From: Actinomyces oris
GTDB lineage: Bacteria > Actinomycetota > Actinomycetes > Actinomycetales > Actinomycetaceae
NCBI RefSeq assembly: GCF_006546825.1
Contig: NZ_VICC01000001.1
Coordinates: forward strand, 622,191-686,190
Reading direction: 5' to 3'
DNA: 64,000 nucleotides
The notes beneath the pieces were generated by a model. That model was given only the letters and a program-made list of their open reading frames with translations. It was not told where the DNA came from and did no database searches. The position numbers and the translations under genes were made by a program. Positions 27,044 to 37,692 of the stretch are shown one piece after another. Each line of letters starts with the position of its first letter. Position 1 is the first letter of the stretch.

Positions 27044-27093
27044 GCCGCCACTGAGCGTCTGAAAAACCCCGCCAATTAGCGGACAAAGTCACA
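27044..27093 (-). repeat. Right terminal inverted repeat of the mer transposon
   Basis: It ends AAGTCACA at 27093, the exact complement of the left end. Read on the minus strand it shares 37 of its 50 bases with the left repeat. Confidence 0.85.
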
Positions 27094-27124
27094 GGTCAGG
27101 TCCCTTTGTATCCGATGTGGACAC
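27094..27124 (+). repeat. Right target-site duplication and right arm of the split palindromic element
   Basis: GGTCAGGTC (27094-27102) repeats the bases left of the transposon. 27103-27124 is the outer arm that pairs with 21728-21749. The arm ends 51 bp before the -10 box of the next gene. Confidence 0.75.
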
Positions 27125-27175
27125 CGGCGCCCTTCATCCACGCTCCCCGCTCTGTCCGTGAGTGGGGCGGGGGCG

Positions 27176-27181
27176 TATTTT
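27176..27181 (+). promoter_or_regulatory. -10 box (TATTTT) of a leaderless gene
   Basis: TATTTT is followed by 7 nt and the ATG at 27189, with no Shine-Dalgarno sequence between. Confidence 0.5.
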
Positions 27182-27188
27182 GGTGCGG

Positions 27189-29765
27189 ATGAGCCCTTCC
27201 GCCTCCACCCAGGACCTCGCCGTGCACCTGACGGCGCTGCCGGACCGCGAGGTCGCCGCCCTGCTGGTGGCGCGCCCGGACCTGGCCGCGCCGCCGTCCT
27301 CCTCCTTCCTGGCGCTGGCGACTCGCGCGGGGGCTCCCGGCAGCATCGAGCACGCCCTGGCCGGGCTGGATGCGCCGACGTTGGCCGTGGCCGAGGCGGT
27401 GGTGGCACTCAGCCGGCTCGATGAGTCGGGCCGGGCGGGTGGGGCCGGGCCGACCGAGGTGGCCGAGGTGGTCGGGAACGAGCAGGCTGGCGGGGCCGGT
27501 GGAGAACCTGCCGGTGGTGAGCCGGCCGGCAGTGAACCTCTCGGCGGTCCCGCAGACCATGCAGCCGACCCGGCCGACCTGGACCGCCCAGACAGTGTTG
27601 ACCTGGCCGGGTTGGTCGCCGACCACCTCCCGCTGCCTGCTGAGCAGGTCACCGAGGCATTGGAGCACCTGGGCCGGCTGGCGCTCGTCATCGAGGGCAG
27701 GCCCGTGGCCGCGCTCGAGGCGGCCTTTGGACCACACCCCTTCGGCCTGGGGCCCTGGGCCGCTGAGCCCCTGAGCACCGAGCAGCTGCCACCCACCCTG
27801 GAGGAGCTGAGCGAGCACTCGGCCAGTGGAGCCGGCGGCGAGCCGGTCATCCCGGTGGCCTCCGTGGAGATGCTCCAGGTCCTCACCTGGGGGCCGCCCG
27901 CCGGTACCCTGCGCGCCGGCGGCACCGCACCGGGCGCGGCCCCACTCATCGAACGCGGCTGGCTGGAGCGCAGCAGCGATACCCACGGGCGCACCCGCTT
28001 CATCCTGCCGCGCCAGGTCGCCCTCGCCCTGCGCGGCGGCCACCTGACCCGCGAGCCCCTCACCGCCCCCGAGGCCAGCGACCTCGAGACGGTGGGCGCC
28101 GACGTCATCGCCTCCGAGGCCTCCTTCCACGCCGAGGAGGCCGTCCGGCTCGTGGCCGCCCTCCTGGAGGAGTGGGGCCGCGAGGGTGGCACGATCCGCC
28201 GCACCGGCGGAGTGAGCGCGCGCGCCCTGGCGCGCACCGCCGACGCGCTCGACCTGGAGGCCGATGTCGCCGCCCGCATCATCGAGATCGCCGCGGCCGC
28301 CGGGCTCCTGGGGCTCGACGAGGACGGCACCACCTGGGTGCCCTCCTCCCAGGCCGCAGGATGGCTCGCCGACAGCCTCCCCCAGCGCTGGGCGCCGCTC
28401 GCCCTGGCCTGGTCGGGCAGCGCCCGCACCCCCTGGCTGACGGGCACCCGCGATGACGACGGCACCCTGCGCGCCGCCCTCAGCCCGGATCTGGAGGCCG
28501 GGTGGGTGGCGCGACTGCGCGCCCGGGTGCTCGCCCTCCTGGGTGACCTCCCGTCAGGCGCCAGTGCGACCCCCGCCTTCGTGCGGGCGGCCTTGACCTG
28601 GCAGAGTCCCCGGCGCACCATCCCCGGCGGGGCGATCTCCGCGGTCCTGGCCGAGGCCGAGACCCTCGGGGTCACCGGCGGCGGGGCGCTCACCGAGGCC
28701 GGCAGGATCCTCGCCCGACGGGCGGCGGCGAGCCTCGACGAGCAGGACACCGGACTCAGCGGCAGGCCCGGCGGCCCCACCGACCCTGGAGACGCCAACC
28801 GCGCCGAGGAGGCGGGCGGTGAGGCACACGCCGAGCCGCTGTCGGATGACGAGGCCCTCACGGCCCTCGAGGTGGCGCTCGCCGCGGACCTGCCGGCCGC
28901 CGTCGAGATGATCCTCGTCCAGTCCGACCTCACCGCCATCGTGCCGGGTCGGCCCGCCCCCGAGCTGGCCGCGCTGCTGGAACGCACGAGCGTCGTCGAG
29001 TCGCGCGGCGGGGCGCTCACGGTGCGCTTCACGCCCGAGTCGGTGCGCGGCGCGCTCGACGTCGGCTACCGGGCCGAGGAGATCACCCAGGAGATCGGCC
29101 GTTACAGTCCCACGCCCCTGCCGGACTCGCTGAGCGTGCTCATCCAGGACGCCGCCCGCCACCACGGGGCGGTGCGTGTGCGAGCCGTGTCCGCGCTGCT
29201 GCGGATCAGCGACGAGGCCACGGCCGCCGGGCTCCTGGCCGAGCCGCGACTGCGGGACCTCGGCCTGGACCAGGTGGCGCCCGGGATCCTCGTGGCCACC
29301 GCAAGCGCCGGGCAGGTGCTGCGCGAGCTGCGCGCCACCGGGCTGGCGCCGGTGACCGAGGACGCCAGCGGCCACCTGGTGGTCGGGCCGGCCACCGCGC
29401 AGCAGGCCCGCCGGGCCCCCGAGCCGACGCGCCCCGGCAGCGAGCACTCGGTGCGACGGCGCAGGCCCGGGAGGCGCGAGCTGACGACCCTCGTGGGGCG
29501 GCTGCGCGTGGGGCAGGAGGCGCTGCAGGCCGCCGGGGAGACGGCTGTGGCCACCGACCCGGTGCACGCCCTGGCGGTGCTGCGCCAGGCCCAGTCCTCG
29601 CGCTCGCGGCTGCGGCTGAGCCTGGCCGGCCCCGACGGCGCCGTGCAGGAGCGGCAGGTGCGGGTCATGGCCGTCGAGCCTGGGCGGGTGCGCCTGCGCG
29701 ACGTCGTGCGTGAGACCGAGCTGACCGTGGCCGTCCACCGCATCGTCTCGGTCGAGGCGAGCTGA
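27189..29765 (+). CDS. Helicase_C_3 (XPB/Ssl2-like) domain protein
   Basis: 858-aa cytoplasmic protein of the actinobacterial family with a helicase-associated C-terminal domain (Helicase_C_3, PF13625-type). It has no Walker A or DEAD box, so it is not itself a helicase. The N-terminus holds winged-helix-like repeats (ALPDREVAALLVARPDLAAP; AEAVVALSRL), the middle contains further WH-like segments, and the C-terminal third has ADLPAAVEMILVQSDLTAIVPG and an LRELRATGLAPVTEDASGHL region. A Gly/Ala/Pro-rich insert lies near residues 80-130. In other actinobacteria it is next to the XPB helicase, suggesting a functional pair. The mer transposon now lies between the two divergent promoters. Confidence 0.82.
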   Translation: MSPSASTQDLAVHLTALPDREVAALLVARPDLAAPPSSSFLALATRAGAPGSIEHALAGLDAPTLAVAEAVVALSRLDESGRAGGAGPTEVAEVVGNEQAGGAGGEPAGGEPAGSEPLGGPADHAADPADLDRPDSVDLAGLVADHLPLPAEQVTEALEHLGRLALVIEGRPVAALEAAFGPHPFGLGPWAAEPLSTEQLPPTLEELSEHSASGAGGEPVIPVASVEMLQVLTWGPPAGTLRAGGTAPGAAPLIERGWLERSSDTHGRTRFILPRQVALALRGGHLTREPLTAPEASDLETVGADVIASEASFHAEEAVRLVAALLEEWGREGGTIRRTGGVSARALARTADALDLEADVAARIIEIAAAAGLLGLDEDGTTWVPSSQAAGWLADSLPQRWAPLALAWSGSARTPWLTGTRDDDGTLRAALSPDLEAGWVARLRARVLALLGDLPSGASATPAFVRAALTWQSPRRTIPGGAISAVLAEAETLGVTGGGALTEAGRILARRAAASLDEQDTGLSGRPGGPTDPGDANRAEEAGGEAHAEPLSDDEALTALEVALAADLPAAVEMILVQSDLTAIVPGRPAPELAALLERTSVVESRGGALTVRFTPESVRGALDVGYRAEEITQEIGRYSPTPLPDSLSVLIQDAARHHGAVRVRAVSALLRISDEATAAGLLAEPRLRDLGLDQVAPGILVATASAGQVLRELRATGLAPVTEDASGHLVVGPATAQQARRAPEPTRPGSEHSVRRRRPGRRELTTLVGRLRVGQEALQAAGETAVATDPVHALAVLRQAQSSRSRLRLSLAGPDGAVQERQVRVMAVEPGRVRLRDVVRETELTVAVHRIVSVEAS

Positions 29766-29905
29766 CAGTTCTCTCACTTACCGACAGAATCTTCAGAATC
29801 GACGCGTATCTGTGTCGATTGTGAAGATTCGGTCGAAGTGTGGGAGGGCGGGGTGGTGTGCCCAGGCCAACCCGCGCGGGCCGGGGAAGTTCCAGGAGCC
29901 TCCCC

Positions 29906-29911
29906 TACACT
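29906..29911 (+). promoter_or_regulatory. -10 box (TACACT) of a leaderless gene
   Basis: TACACT, 6 nt, then GTG at 29918. Confidence 0.55.
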
Positions 29912-29917
29912 GGCCGA

Positions 29918-31612
29918 GTGACCGACACGATCGACTCTCACACCGACGCCTCAGGCGAGCCCGCAACCGGGACCGACTCGGGTTCACCGGCGGGCGCCGC
30001 CACCGGGGCGCGCACCTCCACGGCGACCCTGGAGCGCCCGGCTCTGGCACCGAGTGCGGCCTCGCCCTCTCCGACGCAGGCCCCCGTGCCCCGCGCCGGT
30101 GCCCTGCCGACCCCGGCCGAGCAGGCCCTGGCCGCCAAGGACAAGACCCTCACCTCCCCGGCGGCCATCGAGTTGGCCCGCCACGCGTTGGAGGAGGTCA
30201 CCGACCCCATCACCGTCGGCGAGTACGTGGCTGCCGCGCCCGACGCCGAGCGCCTCGTCACCCACCTGTTCGACTGCACCCTGAGCGGCTACCGCGGCTG
30301 GCGCTGGGCGGTCACCCTCAGCCGCGTCCCGCGCGGCCGCACCGCCACCGTCTGCGAGGTGGAGCTCCTCCCCGGCGAGGAGGCCCTCCTCGCGCCCGCC
30401 TGGGTCCCGTGGGCCGAGCGCCTCGAACCCGGTGACATCACCCGCTCCGATCGCCTGCCCCGCAAGGAGACCGACGAGCGTCTCGAGCCCGGGTGGGAGG
30501 CCACCGGTGAGGACGCCGACGCCGTCGCCCTGGATGAGCTCGACCTGGGCCGCCCCCGGGTCCTGAGCGCCCAGGGCGTCGCCAGCGCCGCCGAGCGCTG
30601 GTACGGCGGCGACCACGGCCCCGAGGCCGAGGGCGTCCGCAAGGCCCACGCCACCTGCTCCACCTGCGGCTTCTTCGTGCCGATGGCCGGCGCCCTGCGC
30701 GCCATCTTCGGCGTGTGCGCCAACGAGTGGGCCGCCGACGACGGCAGCGTCGTCTCTCTGGACCACGGCTGCGGTGCCCACTCCGAGACCGACCTGCCCG
30801 ACCAGGGCCCGGAGTGGCCCATCAACCCCTCCCGGGTTGACGACCACCTCATGGTGCCGCTGAGCACCAACGGGCTCGACCTGCGCGAGGGCCGCAGTAT
30901 CGCCGAGCTCGCCGACGAGCAGGCCGACGACGTCGACGCCGAGCCGGGTGGTGCCCCCGCCGAGGACACGGCAGACGCGCCCGGTCAGGGATCCGGTGCG
31001 GAGTTGCCTGCTCAGGAGGCCGAAGGCCCGGCTGATGGCGCGAAGGCCACGGACTCCGACGCCCAGAAGGCTCAAGCCGAGGACGGCGCCGCCGGCACGG
31101 ATGCCACTGCGCCCGCGGCCGAGGAGCAGTCGGAGGAGCCCGGGACGAAGACCACCAAGAAGTCCGCCGCGTCCGAGCAGAAGCCCGCCGCGAAGCGTTC
31201 CCGCCGCGTGGCCTCCTCGACGCGCCGCCGTCGCATGGCCGACTCGCCGGAGGAAGCCTCCGAGGAACGCAGCAGCCGCCTGGTGGGGTTCGACCTGGGA
31301 GAGCTCGAGCGGGCGGCCGCCGCGGCGTCGGCCTCCTCGGCCCCTGATGCTGCGAGCGCCGCCGAGTCTCTTGAGGCAACAGCGGATCGGCCTTCACCGG
31401 CCCCCGCCGGAGTCGAGTCCAGCGAGACACCCAGCGAGCGGGCCGCCTCGGCCCGCGCAGCCGTCGCCGGCCTGTCCCTGGCCCTCGGGATCGACATGCC
31501 CCAGGGCGACGCAACCTCCGACGACACCGAGAGCGCCGAGGTCGACGCCCCCGCGGAGCAGTCGCCGCGGACCCTCGCCGAGCTCGAGGCCATCCTGCCC
31601 AACCGCTCCTGA
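29918..31612 (+). CDS. DUF3027 protein with disordered Ala/Glu-rich tail
   Basis: 564-aa protein. After a ~70-residue Ala/Thr/Pro-rich leader, residues ~75-330 match the actinobacterial DUF3027 family. Segments visible are FDCTLSGYRGWRWAVTLSRV, VCEVELLPGEEALLAPAWVPW, a cysteine knuckle AHATCSTCGFFVPMAG with VCANEWAADD, and a DHGCGAHSE motif that together could bind a metal. The final ~230 residues are low complexity (Ala, Glu, Asp, Ser) with a basic patch (KRSRRVASSTRRRRM). Function is unknown. Neighbouring repair helicases may be coincidental. The GTG start is set by the TACACT box 6 nt upstream. Confidence 0.82.
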   Translation: MTDTIDSHTDASGEPATGTDSGSPAGAATGARTSTATLERPALAPSAASPSPTQAPVPRAGALPTPAEQALAAKDKTLTSPAAIELARHALEEVTDPITVGEYVAAAPDAERLVTHLFDCTLSGYRGWRWAVTLSRVPRGRTATVCEVELLPGEEALLAPAWVPWAERLEPGDITRSDRLPRKETDERLEPGWEATGEDADAVALDELDLGRPRVLSAQGVASAAERWYGGDHGPEAEGVRKAHATCSTCGFFVPMAGALRAIFGVCANEWAADDGSVVSLDHGCGAHSETDLPDQGPEWPINPSRVDDHLMVPLSTNGLDLREGRSIAELADEQADDVDAEPGGAPAEDTADAPGQGSGAELPAQEAEGPADGAKATDSDAQKAQAEDGAAGTDATAPAAEEQSEEPGTKTTKKSAASEQKPAAKRSRRVASSTRRRRMADSPEEASEERSSRLVGFDLGELERAAAAASASSAPDAASAAESLEATADRPSPAPAGVESSETPSERAASARAAVAGLSLALGIDMPQGDATSDDTESAEVDAPAEQSPRTLAELEAILPNRS

Positions 31613-31636
31613 AGCCGCGTCAGCCGCGGCCCGTCA

Positions 31637-32473
31637 TCATGCCTCGGCGAGGCGCTTGGCGGCTTCCAGCACGTCATCGAGCATCGCCTCGGTGAGCCGA
31701 CCGGTGAACGTGTTCTGCTGGCTGGGGTGGTAGCTGCCGAGCAGCGTCACCGGCCTGCCGTCGGGCCTGGTCAGCTCCGCCGTCGCCCCGTGGCCGAAGC
31801 GCGGCTGGGGGCGGGGGAGAGTCCACCCCGCCTCGCGGGTGACCCGCAGCACCGCGCCCCATCCGATCCCGCCCAGCGCCAGCAGCACCTTGACCTCGGG
31901 CATGAGGGCGATCTCGCGGGCGAGCCACGGCGCGCAGGTGGCCCGCTCGACAGTCGTCGGCTTGTTGGCCGGCGGGGCGCACCGCACGGCAGCGCCCATG
32001 CGCGCCCCGGTGAGCCGCTGCCCGTCACCTGCCGCCGTCGAGGTGGGGGACGTCGCCAGGCCCGCCCGGTGGAAGGCCGCCCACAGCCAGTCCCCGGAGC
32101 GGTCCCCCGTGAACATCCGGCCGGTGCGGTTCGCCCCATTGGCCGCGGGCGCCAGCCCGACGACGTAGATGCGGGCATCCGCCGGCCCGACACTCGCCAC
32201 CGGTCGCCCCCAGTACGGCTCATGGGCGAAGGAGGCGCGACGACCGGTCCGGGCCACCGCCTCACGCCAGGCCACGAGTCGGTCGCAGGCACGGCACACC
32301 GTGATCCGGGCATCAAGCGCGGACAGTTCCGACGATGCACCGGCCAGGCGCGCCACGTCGGCGGCCGAGCGGGCTACAGGTGTTGCGGCAGTAGCGGGAT
32401 CGTCGGGCCACCCGGTCCCGGGAGGGACCGGGGAGTCGAAGAACGCTCCGGTGACGGGGTGCGGGTCAGCCAT
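31637..32473 (-). CDS. udgB: Uracil-DNA glycosylase, family 5 (UdgB type)
   Basis: 278-aa base-excision repair enzyme of the UDGb group, which removes uracil and other deaminated bases. The 4Fe-4S cluster cysteines begin at [17 protein letters not shown]. The active-site loop is [20 protein letters not shown] (no catalytic Asp/Asn in the family-1 position, as expected for family 5), followed by CAPPANKPT and the C-terminal loop [16 protein letters not shown]. The ATG at 32471-32473 is preceded by GAGGAC and by CACAAT at 6 nt, so it could be led or leaderless. It follows lhr on the same strand and is convergent with the DUF3027 gene, 24 bases apart. Confidence 0.93.
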   Translation of the reverse strand: MADPHPVTGAFFDSPVPPGTGWPDDPATAATPVARSAADVARLAGASSELSALDARITVCRACDRLVAWREAVARTGRRASFAHEPYWGRPVASVGPADARIYVVGLAPAANGANRTGRMFTGDRSGDWLWAAFHRAGLATSPTSTAAGDGQRLTGARMGAAVRCAPPANKPTTVERATCAPWLAREIALMPEVKVLLALGGIGWGAVLRVTREAGWTLPRPQPRFGHGATAELTRPDGRPVTLLGSYHPSQQNTFTGRLTEAMLDDVLEAAKRLAEA

Positions 32474-32540
32474 GTCCTCATTGTGAGCGTGTGGAGCGCA
32501 CCGTGGGCCGGCTTCCGTCACCGGTGAGGAGCCGGCCCAC

Positions 32541-35500
32541 TCATCGCCAGGTGGCCCCGGAGGTGCCGCCGGCGAGCCGCATCCCCCTGGGGTCGCGCAC
32601 GAAACCGGCCTCATGCAGGAGGTCGCTCACGGCCGGCGACAGCGCGGTGACCCCGTTGAGGGACTCCACCACCGTGCGGCGCCTGACCGCCGCTGCCCCC
32701 TGGCGCGCGAACATCGCCTGCCTGTCGGCCGCCAGCGCGGTCAGGGCGCGTGCCAGCTCCTCGCGCGCGGACGTGTAGGAGATGAGGACCTTGAGGTTCT
32801 CTGAGGCGTAGAGCACCGGGGCGCCACCCAGCACGACGACGCTCGCCCCCTGGCGCCGGACCGGCGGGCCACTCGTCTCCTCACCGTGGCCCCCGGCCGA
32901 CTCGCCGAGGCCAGCAGGTAGCACCGGCTCGGGCCACGGCACCCCACGCCCGACGAGACAGGCCGGGTCCTTGAGATCGAGCACGACCGGCGTCTCCGCC
33001 GCGCCGCCGGGGCCGTGGGTGAGGGACCGCAGCCGCTCGACGCTCTCCCGCTCGGCGAACTGCGCCGGCCCCAAGCCTTCAATGAAACTGCCACGCAGAA
33101 CCACCCCGGTCTCCTCCATGCGCCGCAGCACCGGCATGAGCGGCCCGAGCCCTCCCGCGCCGCCGAAGGTCAGGGCGAGGTCGCGGCAGACGACCCCGTA
33201 GCGGTCCAGCAGCGACTCCACCTCCGCGATCGCCCGCTCCTCATCGCCCGCCGAGGTGGAAGACAGCCTCACCCAGGAGGTGGAGGCCACCACGGAGGAC
33301 AGCCGCCCGGCCACCGTCACCTCCCCGGCGCTCGGCATCCCCATCATGAGGCGACGGCCCCGGCGGCTGCGCACTCGCCGTGAGGGCGGGGCAGTGCGCG
33401 TCCCGGCCGCGGGCACCAGTGCCCGGCGCACCGGTTCGAAGGAGCGGCCCGTGGCGGCCCCCTCACGAACCAGCCTCCAGAGCTCCTCCTCAGTGACTCC
33501 CGTCTCCCGGCCCTCCGCTGCCTCCGGCTCACCCAGCGCGATCGCCTCCCCAGCGACCGGCGCCAGGGCGGAGTCCGTGGGGAAGAAGGCGATCTCGCCT
33601 GGAGCGGGGACGTCCGCGGCCCCGCTCCTCACCCGGGCCGCACCGGACCGGGACGCGGCGTTGCCGATGGGTCGCGCCTGCCAGACGACCTCCCCGGTGG
33701 CGATGAGCTCATCGAGCATGGCCGGCCGGTAGTCGGCCACGCGCGCGGGCAGCACCACTGACTCCCACAGACCGGCCGGCAGCCACACACCCTCCAACGC
33801 CGCCAGGGCCTCTGCCAGGGTGTCCACGCCGCTGCCCGGCTCATCCAGGCCCGCCCGCTCCAGCACGAGACGCTGGAGAGCCGTGGGTGGCACTGGTGCG
33901 ACGGTGGCCCGCGCCCGGTCCAGGGAGCGGTGGCGCACCCGGGCGAGGATCGCCGGCTCCATCCATCCCGCCGCACCCAGGTCCACGAGGGAACCGTCCC
34001 CGGCCAGCTCGGCTAGGGCTCCCTCCGCTACTGCCGTCCCCAGCCCGAAGGCCTGCGCCACGCGCTGCGGCGTCACGGTCGTGTGGGTGCGCGCGTAGCG
34101 CAGAAGCAGGTCTTTCAGCGGCGAGCGGGCCGCTGCCTTCCGCTCGACCGCGACACCGGCCGTGGCCCGCTCCAGCGCCCAGTCGGGGACCTCAGCCCCC
34201 AGGGCCCGCCGCAGAGCCGGGGCGTCCTCGACCCGGGCCCACAGCTCCCGCCCGCCGACCCTCACCGCGGCGGCTCGGCGAGACCTGGCCAGCTCGGCGA
34301 GCGCTCGATCGACCGTCTGCTCGACCTTGCGCTTGTCCCCGCGTTCGAAGCCGTCGCTGGCCCCGACTGCGCCGTCGCCTTGCCCGTCCTCCCCCGGCTC
34401 CCGCCCGCCGACGTCGGTGCACCGCGCAGCCAGCTCGGCCGCGCTCAACGGGCCCAGCTCACGCAGAAGATCAGCGATCCCCTCGGCGTTGGCGCGCACC
34501 CGCCTGCCGGGGGCCAGGTGCTGGAGCTCGGCCTCCACCTGAGCCAGGACCTCGTCGTCGAGCAGCTCCGCGACGCCACCGTCGCCCAGCAGGGCGTCGA
34601 GCGCCTTGGGGTCCAGGGAGAGCAGCTGGGCCCGGCGCTCGGCGTGGGGCAGGTCCTCCTGGTAGATCAGAGTGCTCGCGTACCCGAACAGCAGCGGGTG
34701 GGCGAAGGGTGACGGCTCACTGGTGACGGCCTCGACGACGCGCACCCGGCCGGAGGCGAGGCGCTCCATGAGGTCGGTGAGCGCGGGCAGGTCGTAGTAC
34801 TGCTGGAGGCACTCGCGCGCCGCCTCCACGCTGACGGGGAAGTCCTGGAACTGGCGGGAGGCCTCGAGCAGCTGTCCGGCTTTGACCCGCTGCAGCCACA
34901 ACGGCGTGCGGCGCCCCGGGCGGGCGGCGGGCATGAGCAGGGCGCGGGCGGCGCACTCGCGGAACCGGGCCGCGAACAGTGCCGTCGTCTCGATCCGGCT
35001 GCGCACCAGGGAGGAGATCTCCGCGGTGTCGAAGGTGATGAGCCCGGCCCCCGGGAGGTCGCCCTCAACCGGTGGGATCTGCAGGACGATGCCGTCGTCG
35101 GCCACGATGGTCTGCGGGCGCACTCCCAGCACCTGGTGCACCCGCTCCCGGATCGCCATCGCCCAGGGCTCGTGGACGCACCGACCCAGCGTGCTGTGGA
35201 CGATGATCCGCCAGCTGCCGGACTCGTCCTCATAGCGCTCCAGGACCAGGGTCTCATCGGTCGGCAGGGCGCCGGTGGCTCGGTACTGCTCGCGCAGCAG
35301 CGCCAGCAGGTTGCTGCGGGCATGGTCATCCAGTCCCGCCTCCGTGAGCCGGCGCCGCAGCGACCGCTCGCCCTCCGACTCCCCGGCTCCCGCCTTCGCC
35401 AGCAAGGAGGCCTGAGCCTCACGCAGGAAGACGCCCTTGGCGAGCCCGGTGGCCGCCGGCCTCCCCAGCCCCTCGCCCTTCCAGAACGGCAGGCGGGCGC

Positions 35501-37544
35501 TGCGCCCCTCGGCCGGGTCGACGACGACGCGGTCCCCCGTGATCTGGCGGATCCGCCAGCTCGACGTCCCCAGCGTGATGATGTCGCCCGGGCTGGACTC
35601 GTGCACCATCTCCTCGTCGAGCTCCCCGACCCGCCGCCGCCCGGCATCCTGCGCCCCCTCGGGCAGGACGACGGGGAACATGCCCCGGTCCGGGATCGTT
35701 CCCGAGGAGGCCACCGCCAGCCGCTGCGTGCTGGGGCGGGCACTGAGCTCACCGGTGGCGCGGTCCCACACGATCCGCGGCGAGAAGTCCGCCAGATCCG
35801 CCGAGACAAAGCCGCCGGCCAGCAGCTCCAGGACCGAGTCGAAGGCCGGGCGCGGCAGCGAGGCGTAGGGGGCCGCCCGCCTGACGGTGGTGAACCAGGC
35901 CTCGGCCGTCAGCCCCTCCGCCACACTCACCGCGGCGACCGTCTGCTGGGCCAGCACGTCCAGAGCGTTGGACACCAGCTCGGTGCGCTCGATCGCCCCG
36001 GCACGCATCCCCTCGGCGGCGACGACGGCGTCCACCAGGTGAGTGCGCTCCACGGGGTAGATGACGCCGCGCGGCCGCCCGCCCACCCGGTGGTCGGCGC
36101 GCCCCACCCGCTGCAGGCCTGCAGCGACCGACGGGGGCGGCGCCACCTGGAGCACGAGGTCGACCGAGCCGATGTCGATGCCGAGCTCGAGGGAGGCCGT
36201 GGCCACCACGCACCTCAGCTCCCCCGCGGCCAGCTCCCGCTCCACGCCCAGACGCTGCTCCTTGGAGACCGACCCGTGGTGTGCCTTGGCGATCACCGGG
36301 GCGCCCGCCGCCAGGGGCTCGGTGTGCGAACCGGTTCCCATCTCCCAGGACTCCCGGTGAACCGGCGCCTGCGGCGCTGGCGCCACCGCCCCGAGACGCG
36401 CGGCATAGGCCTCGTTGAGGTGCGCGGTGAGCCGCTCGCAGGCGCCCCGGGAGTTGACGAAGACCAGCGTCGTGCGGTGGGCCAGGACCTGGTCGAGGAT
36501 CGCGTTCTCAAGGTGCGGCCAGATCGAGGCCGACACCCGGGCGGGCACCCCCGCACCGGGCCCGTCAGTCCGCCCCGCCGCCATGGCCCGGCCCAGCGCC
36601 TTATCGGAGCGCCAGGCCTGCGAGGACCCTGCCCGCCCGATCCCGGAGGGCCGGGAGCCGCGGCCGCCGCCCGCGCTCGCGGGGGCTGCCAGGGCCCGTT
36701 CCATCCGGGTGCGCCGGTCCGAGATCGCCGGGATGCGGGCCATGTTCTTCACCGGCACGGACACTGTGACCTCCGGTGTCGCCCGGCCGTCGTCGGAGAT
36801 GATCGTCACCGGGTGCGGCCCGCCGAGGAAGCGGGCGACCTCCTCCGGCGGTGAGACGGTGGCGGACAGGCCGATGCGCTGCGCCGGCCGCCCCAGGAGG
36901 TCATCGAGGCGCTCCAGGGACACGGCCAGGTGCGTGCCGCGCTTGGAACCGGCGAAGGAGTGGATCTCGTCGACGATGACCGTCTCCACCGTCCGCAGCG
37001 TCTCCCGCACGGCGCTGGTGAGCATGAGATAGAGCGACTCCGGCGTTGTGATGAGGATGCTGGGCGGGTGGTTGCGCAGCCGACGACGCTCCCGCGCGGG
37101 CGTGTCCCCCGAGCGCACCCCCACCGAGATCGGGCGGGTGGGGCCGACGGCGCGGATTCCCGCCAGCGGCCGGCGCAGGTTGCGCTCCACGTCGGCTCCC
37201 AGCGCCTTGAGCGGGGAGATGTAGAGGACCCTCACGCCGTCGGTCCCGCCCTGCGCGCCCCCTGGCGCCGCCGCGTTCCCCTGCTCCTCCGCGGCCGGCT
37301 CCTGTCCCAGGCGGTCGATGGCGGACAGGAAGGACGCGAGCGTCTTGCCCGAGCCAGTGGGGGCGATGACCAGGGCGTTCTCACCCCGGCCGATCGTGGC
37401 CCAGGCCCGCTCCTGCACCGGGGTGGGACCGGTGGGGAAGGCGTCGAGGAACCAGATGCGGGTGGCCGAGGAGAATCCCTCCCAGCCCGGCTCGCGCGGA
37501 CCTGCCGCGGCGGCCGGGTCCTCTGCTGCCTCGGTCACGGCCAT
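32541..37544 (-). CDS. lhr: Lhr-type ATP-dependent DNA helicase
   Basis: Very large SF2 helicase (1,667 aa) of the Lhr family, an ATP-dependent 3'-5' DNA translocase induced by DNA damage in mycobacteria. The Lhr core has Walker [14 protein letters not shown] (about residue 65), DEIH box [20 protein letters not shown], motif [15 protein letters not shown], motif [15 protein letters not shown], motif [16 protein letters not shown] and motif [16 protein letters not shown]. The winged-helix and beta-barrel modules and a long C-terminal domain follow. Several Gly/Arg/Ser-rich inserts interrupt the core (for example around residues 285-325). I start at the ATG 37542-37544, which has GGGAGGAGG just upstream; an ATG ten codons earlier lacks a spaced site. 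Confidence 0.95.
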   Translation of the reverse strand: MAVTEAAEDPAAAAGPREPGWEGFSSATRIWFLDAFPTGPTPVQERAWATIGRGENALVIAPTGSGKTLASFLSAIDRLGQEPAAEEQGNAAAPGGAQGGTDGVRVLYISPLKALGADVERNLRRPLAGIRAVGPTRPISVGVRSGDTPARERRRLRNHPPSILITTPESLYLMLTSAVRETLRTVETVIVDEIHSFAGSKRGTHLAVSLERLDDLLGRPAQRIGLSATVSPPEEVARFLGGPHPVTIISDDGRATPEVTVSVPVKNMARIPAISDRRTRMERALAAPASAGGGRGSRPSGIGRAGSSQAWRSDKALGRAMAAGRTDGPGAGVPARVSASIWPHLENAILDQVLAHRTTLVFVNSRGACERLTAHLNEAYAARLGAVAPAPQAPVHRESWEMGTGSHTEPLAAGAPVIAKAHHGSVSKEQRLGVERELAAGELRCVVATASLELGIDIGSVDLVLQVAPPPSVAAGLQRVGRADHRVGGRPRGVIYPVERTHLVDAVVAAEGMRAGAIERTELVSNALDVLAQQTVAAVSVAEGLTAEAWFTTVRRAAPYASLPRPAFDSVLELLAGGFVSADLADFSPRIVWDRATGELSARPSTQRLAVASSGTIPDRGMFPVVLPEGAQDAGRRRVGELDEEMVHESSPGDIITLGTSSWRIRQITGDRVVVDPAEGRSARLPFWKGEGLGRPAATGLAKGVFLREAQASLLAKAGAGESEGERSLRRRLTEAGLDDHARSNLLALLREQYRATGALPTDETLVLERYEDESGSWRIIVHSTLGRCVHEPWAMAIRERVHQVLGVRPQTIVADDGIVLQIPPVEGDLPGAGLITFDTAEISSLVRSRIETTALFAARFRECAARALLMPAARPGRRTPLWLQRVKAGQLLEASRQFQDFPVSVEAARECLQQYYDLPALTDLMERLASGRVRVVEAVTSEPSPFAHPLLFGYASTLIYQEDLPHAERRAQLLSLDPKALDALLGDGGVAELLDDEVLAQVEAELQHLAPGRRVRANAEGIADLLRELGPLSAAELAARCTDVGGREPGEDGQGDGAVGASDGFERGDKRKVEQTVDRALAELARSRRAAAVRVGGRELWARVEDAPALRRALGAEVPDWALERATAGVAVERKAAARSPLKDLLLRYARTHTTVTPQRVAQAFGLGTAVAEGALAELAGDGSLVDLGAAGWMEPAILARVRHRSLDRARATVAPVPPTALQRLVLERAGLDEPGSGVDTLAEALAALEGVWLPAGLWESVVLPARVADYRPAMLDELIATGEVVWQARPIGNAASRSGAARVRSGAADVPAPGEIAFFPTDSALAPVAGEAIALGEPEAAEGRETGVTEEELWRLVREGAATGRSFEPVRRALVPAAGTRTAPPSRRVRSRRGRRLMMGMPSAGEVTVAGRLSSVVASTSWVRLSSTSAGDEERAIAEVESLLDRYGVVCRDLALTFGGAGGLGPLMPVLRRMEETGVVLRGSFIEGLGPAQFAERESVERLRSLTHGPGGAAETPVVLDLKDPACLVGRGVPWPEPVLPAGLGESAGGHGEETSGPPVRRQGASVVVLGGAPVLYASENLKVLISYTSAREELARALTALAADRQAMFARQGAAAVRRRTVVESLNGVTALSPAVSDLLHEAGFVRDPRGMRLAGGTSGATWR

Positions 37545-37692
37545 CACCTCCTCCCATCCGGTCTCACCGACCATCCTTCCACGAGGGTGTGACAGTAATT
37601 CCGGGGTCTCAGCGATGGGGCGAGCGCCGGCGGCAACGATGACGACAGCGCTCAGTTTCGCTCAGCGCTTGATGATCTGGAAGAATGCCGCC

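Larger units (their letters stand above)
21829..27093 (-). mobile_element. Mercury-resistance transposon of the TniA/TniB type, 5,265 bp
   Basis: The boundaries TGTGACTT and AAGTCACA are perfect complements and start ~50-bp terminal inverted repeats (37 of 50 identical), flanked by a 9-bp direct repeat. Cargo and machinery, in minus-strand order: merR (plus strand), merA, merB relic, serine resolvase, Mu/TniA-like transposase, TniB-like ATPase. The layout matches Tn5053/Tn402-like mercury transposons known in Gram-positives, but those usually give 5-bp duplications. The transposase appears internally deleted, so the element is probably immobile by itself. Confidence 0.85.

Noticed and set aside
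21824-27098. A 5-bp target duplication for the mer transposon
   Set aside because: The 5-mers directly touching the symmetric ends differ (AGGTC on the left, GGTCA on the right). Only the 9-bp repeat fits both the symmetric ends and the gapless match to the palindromic element.
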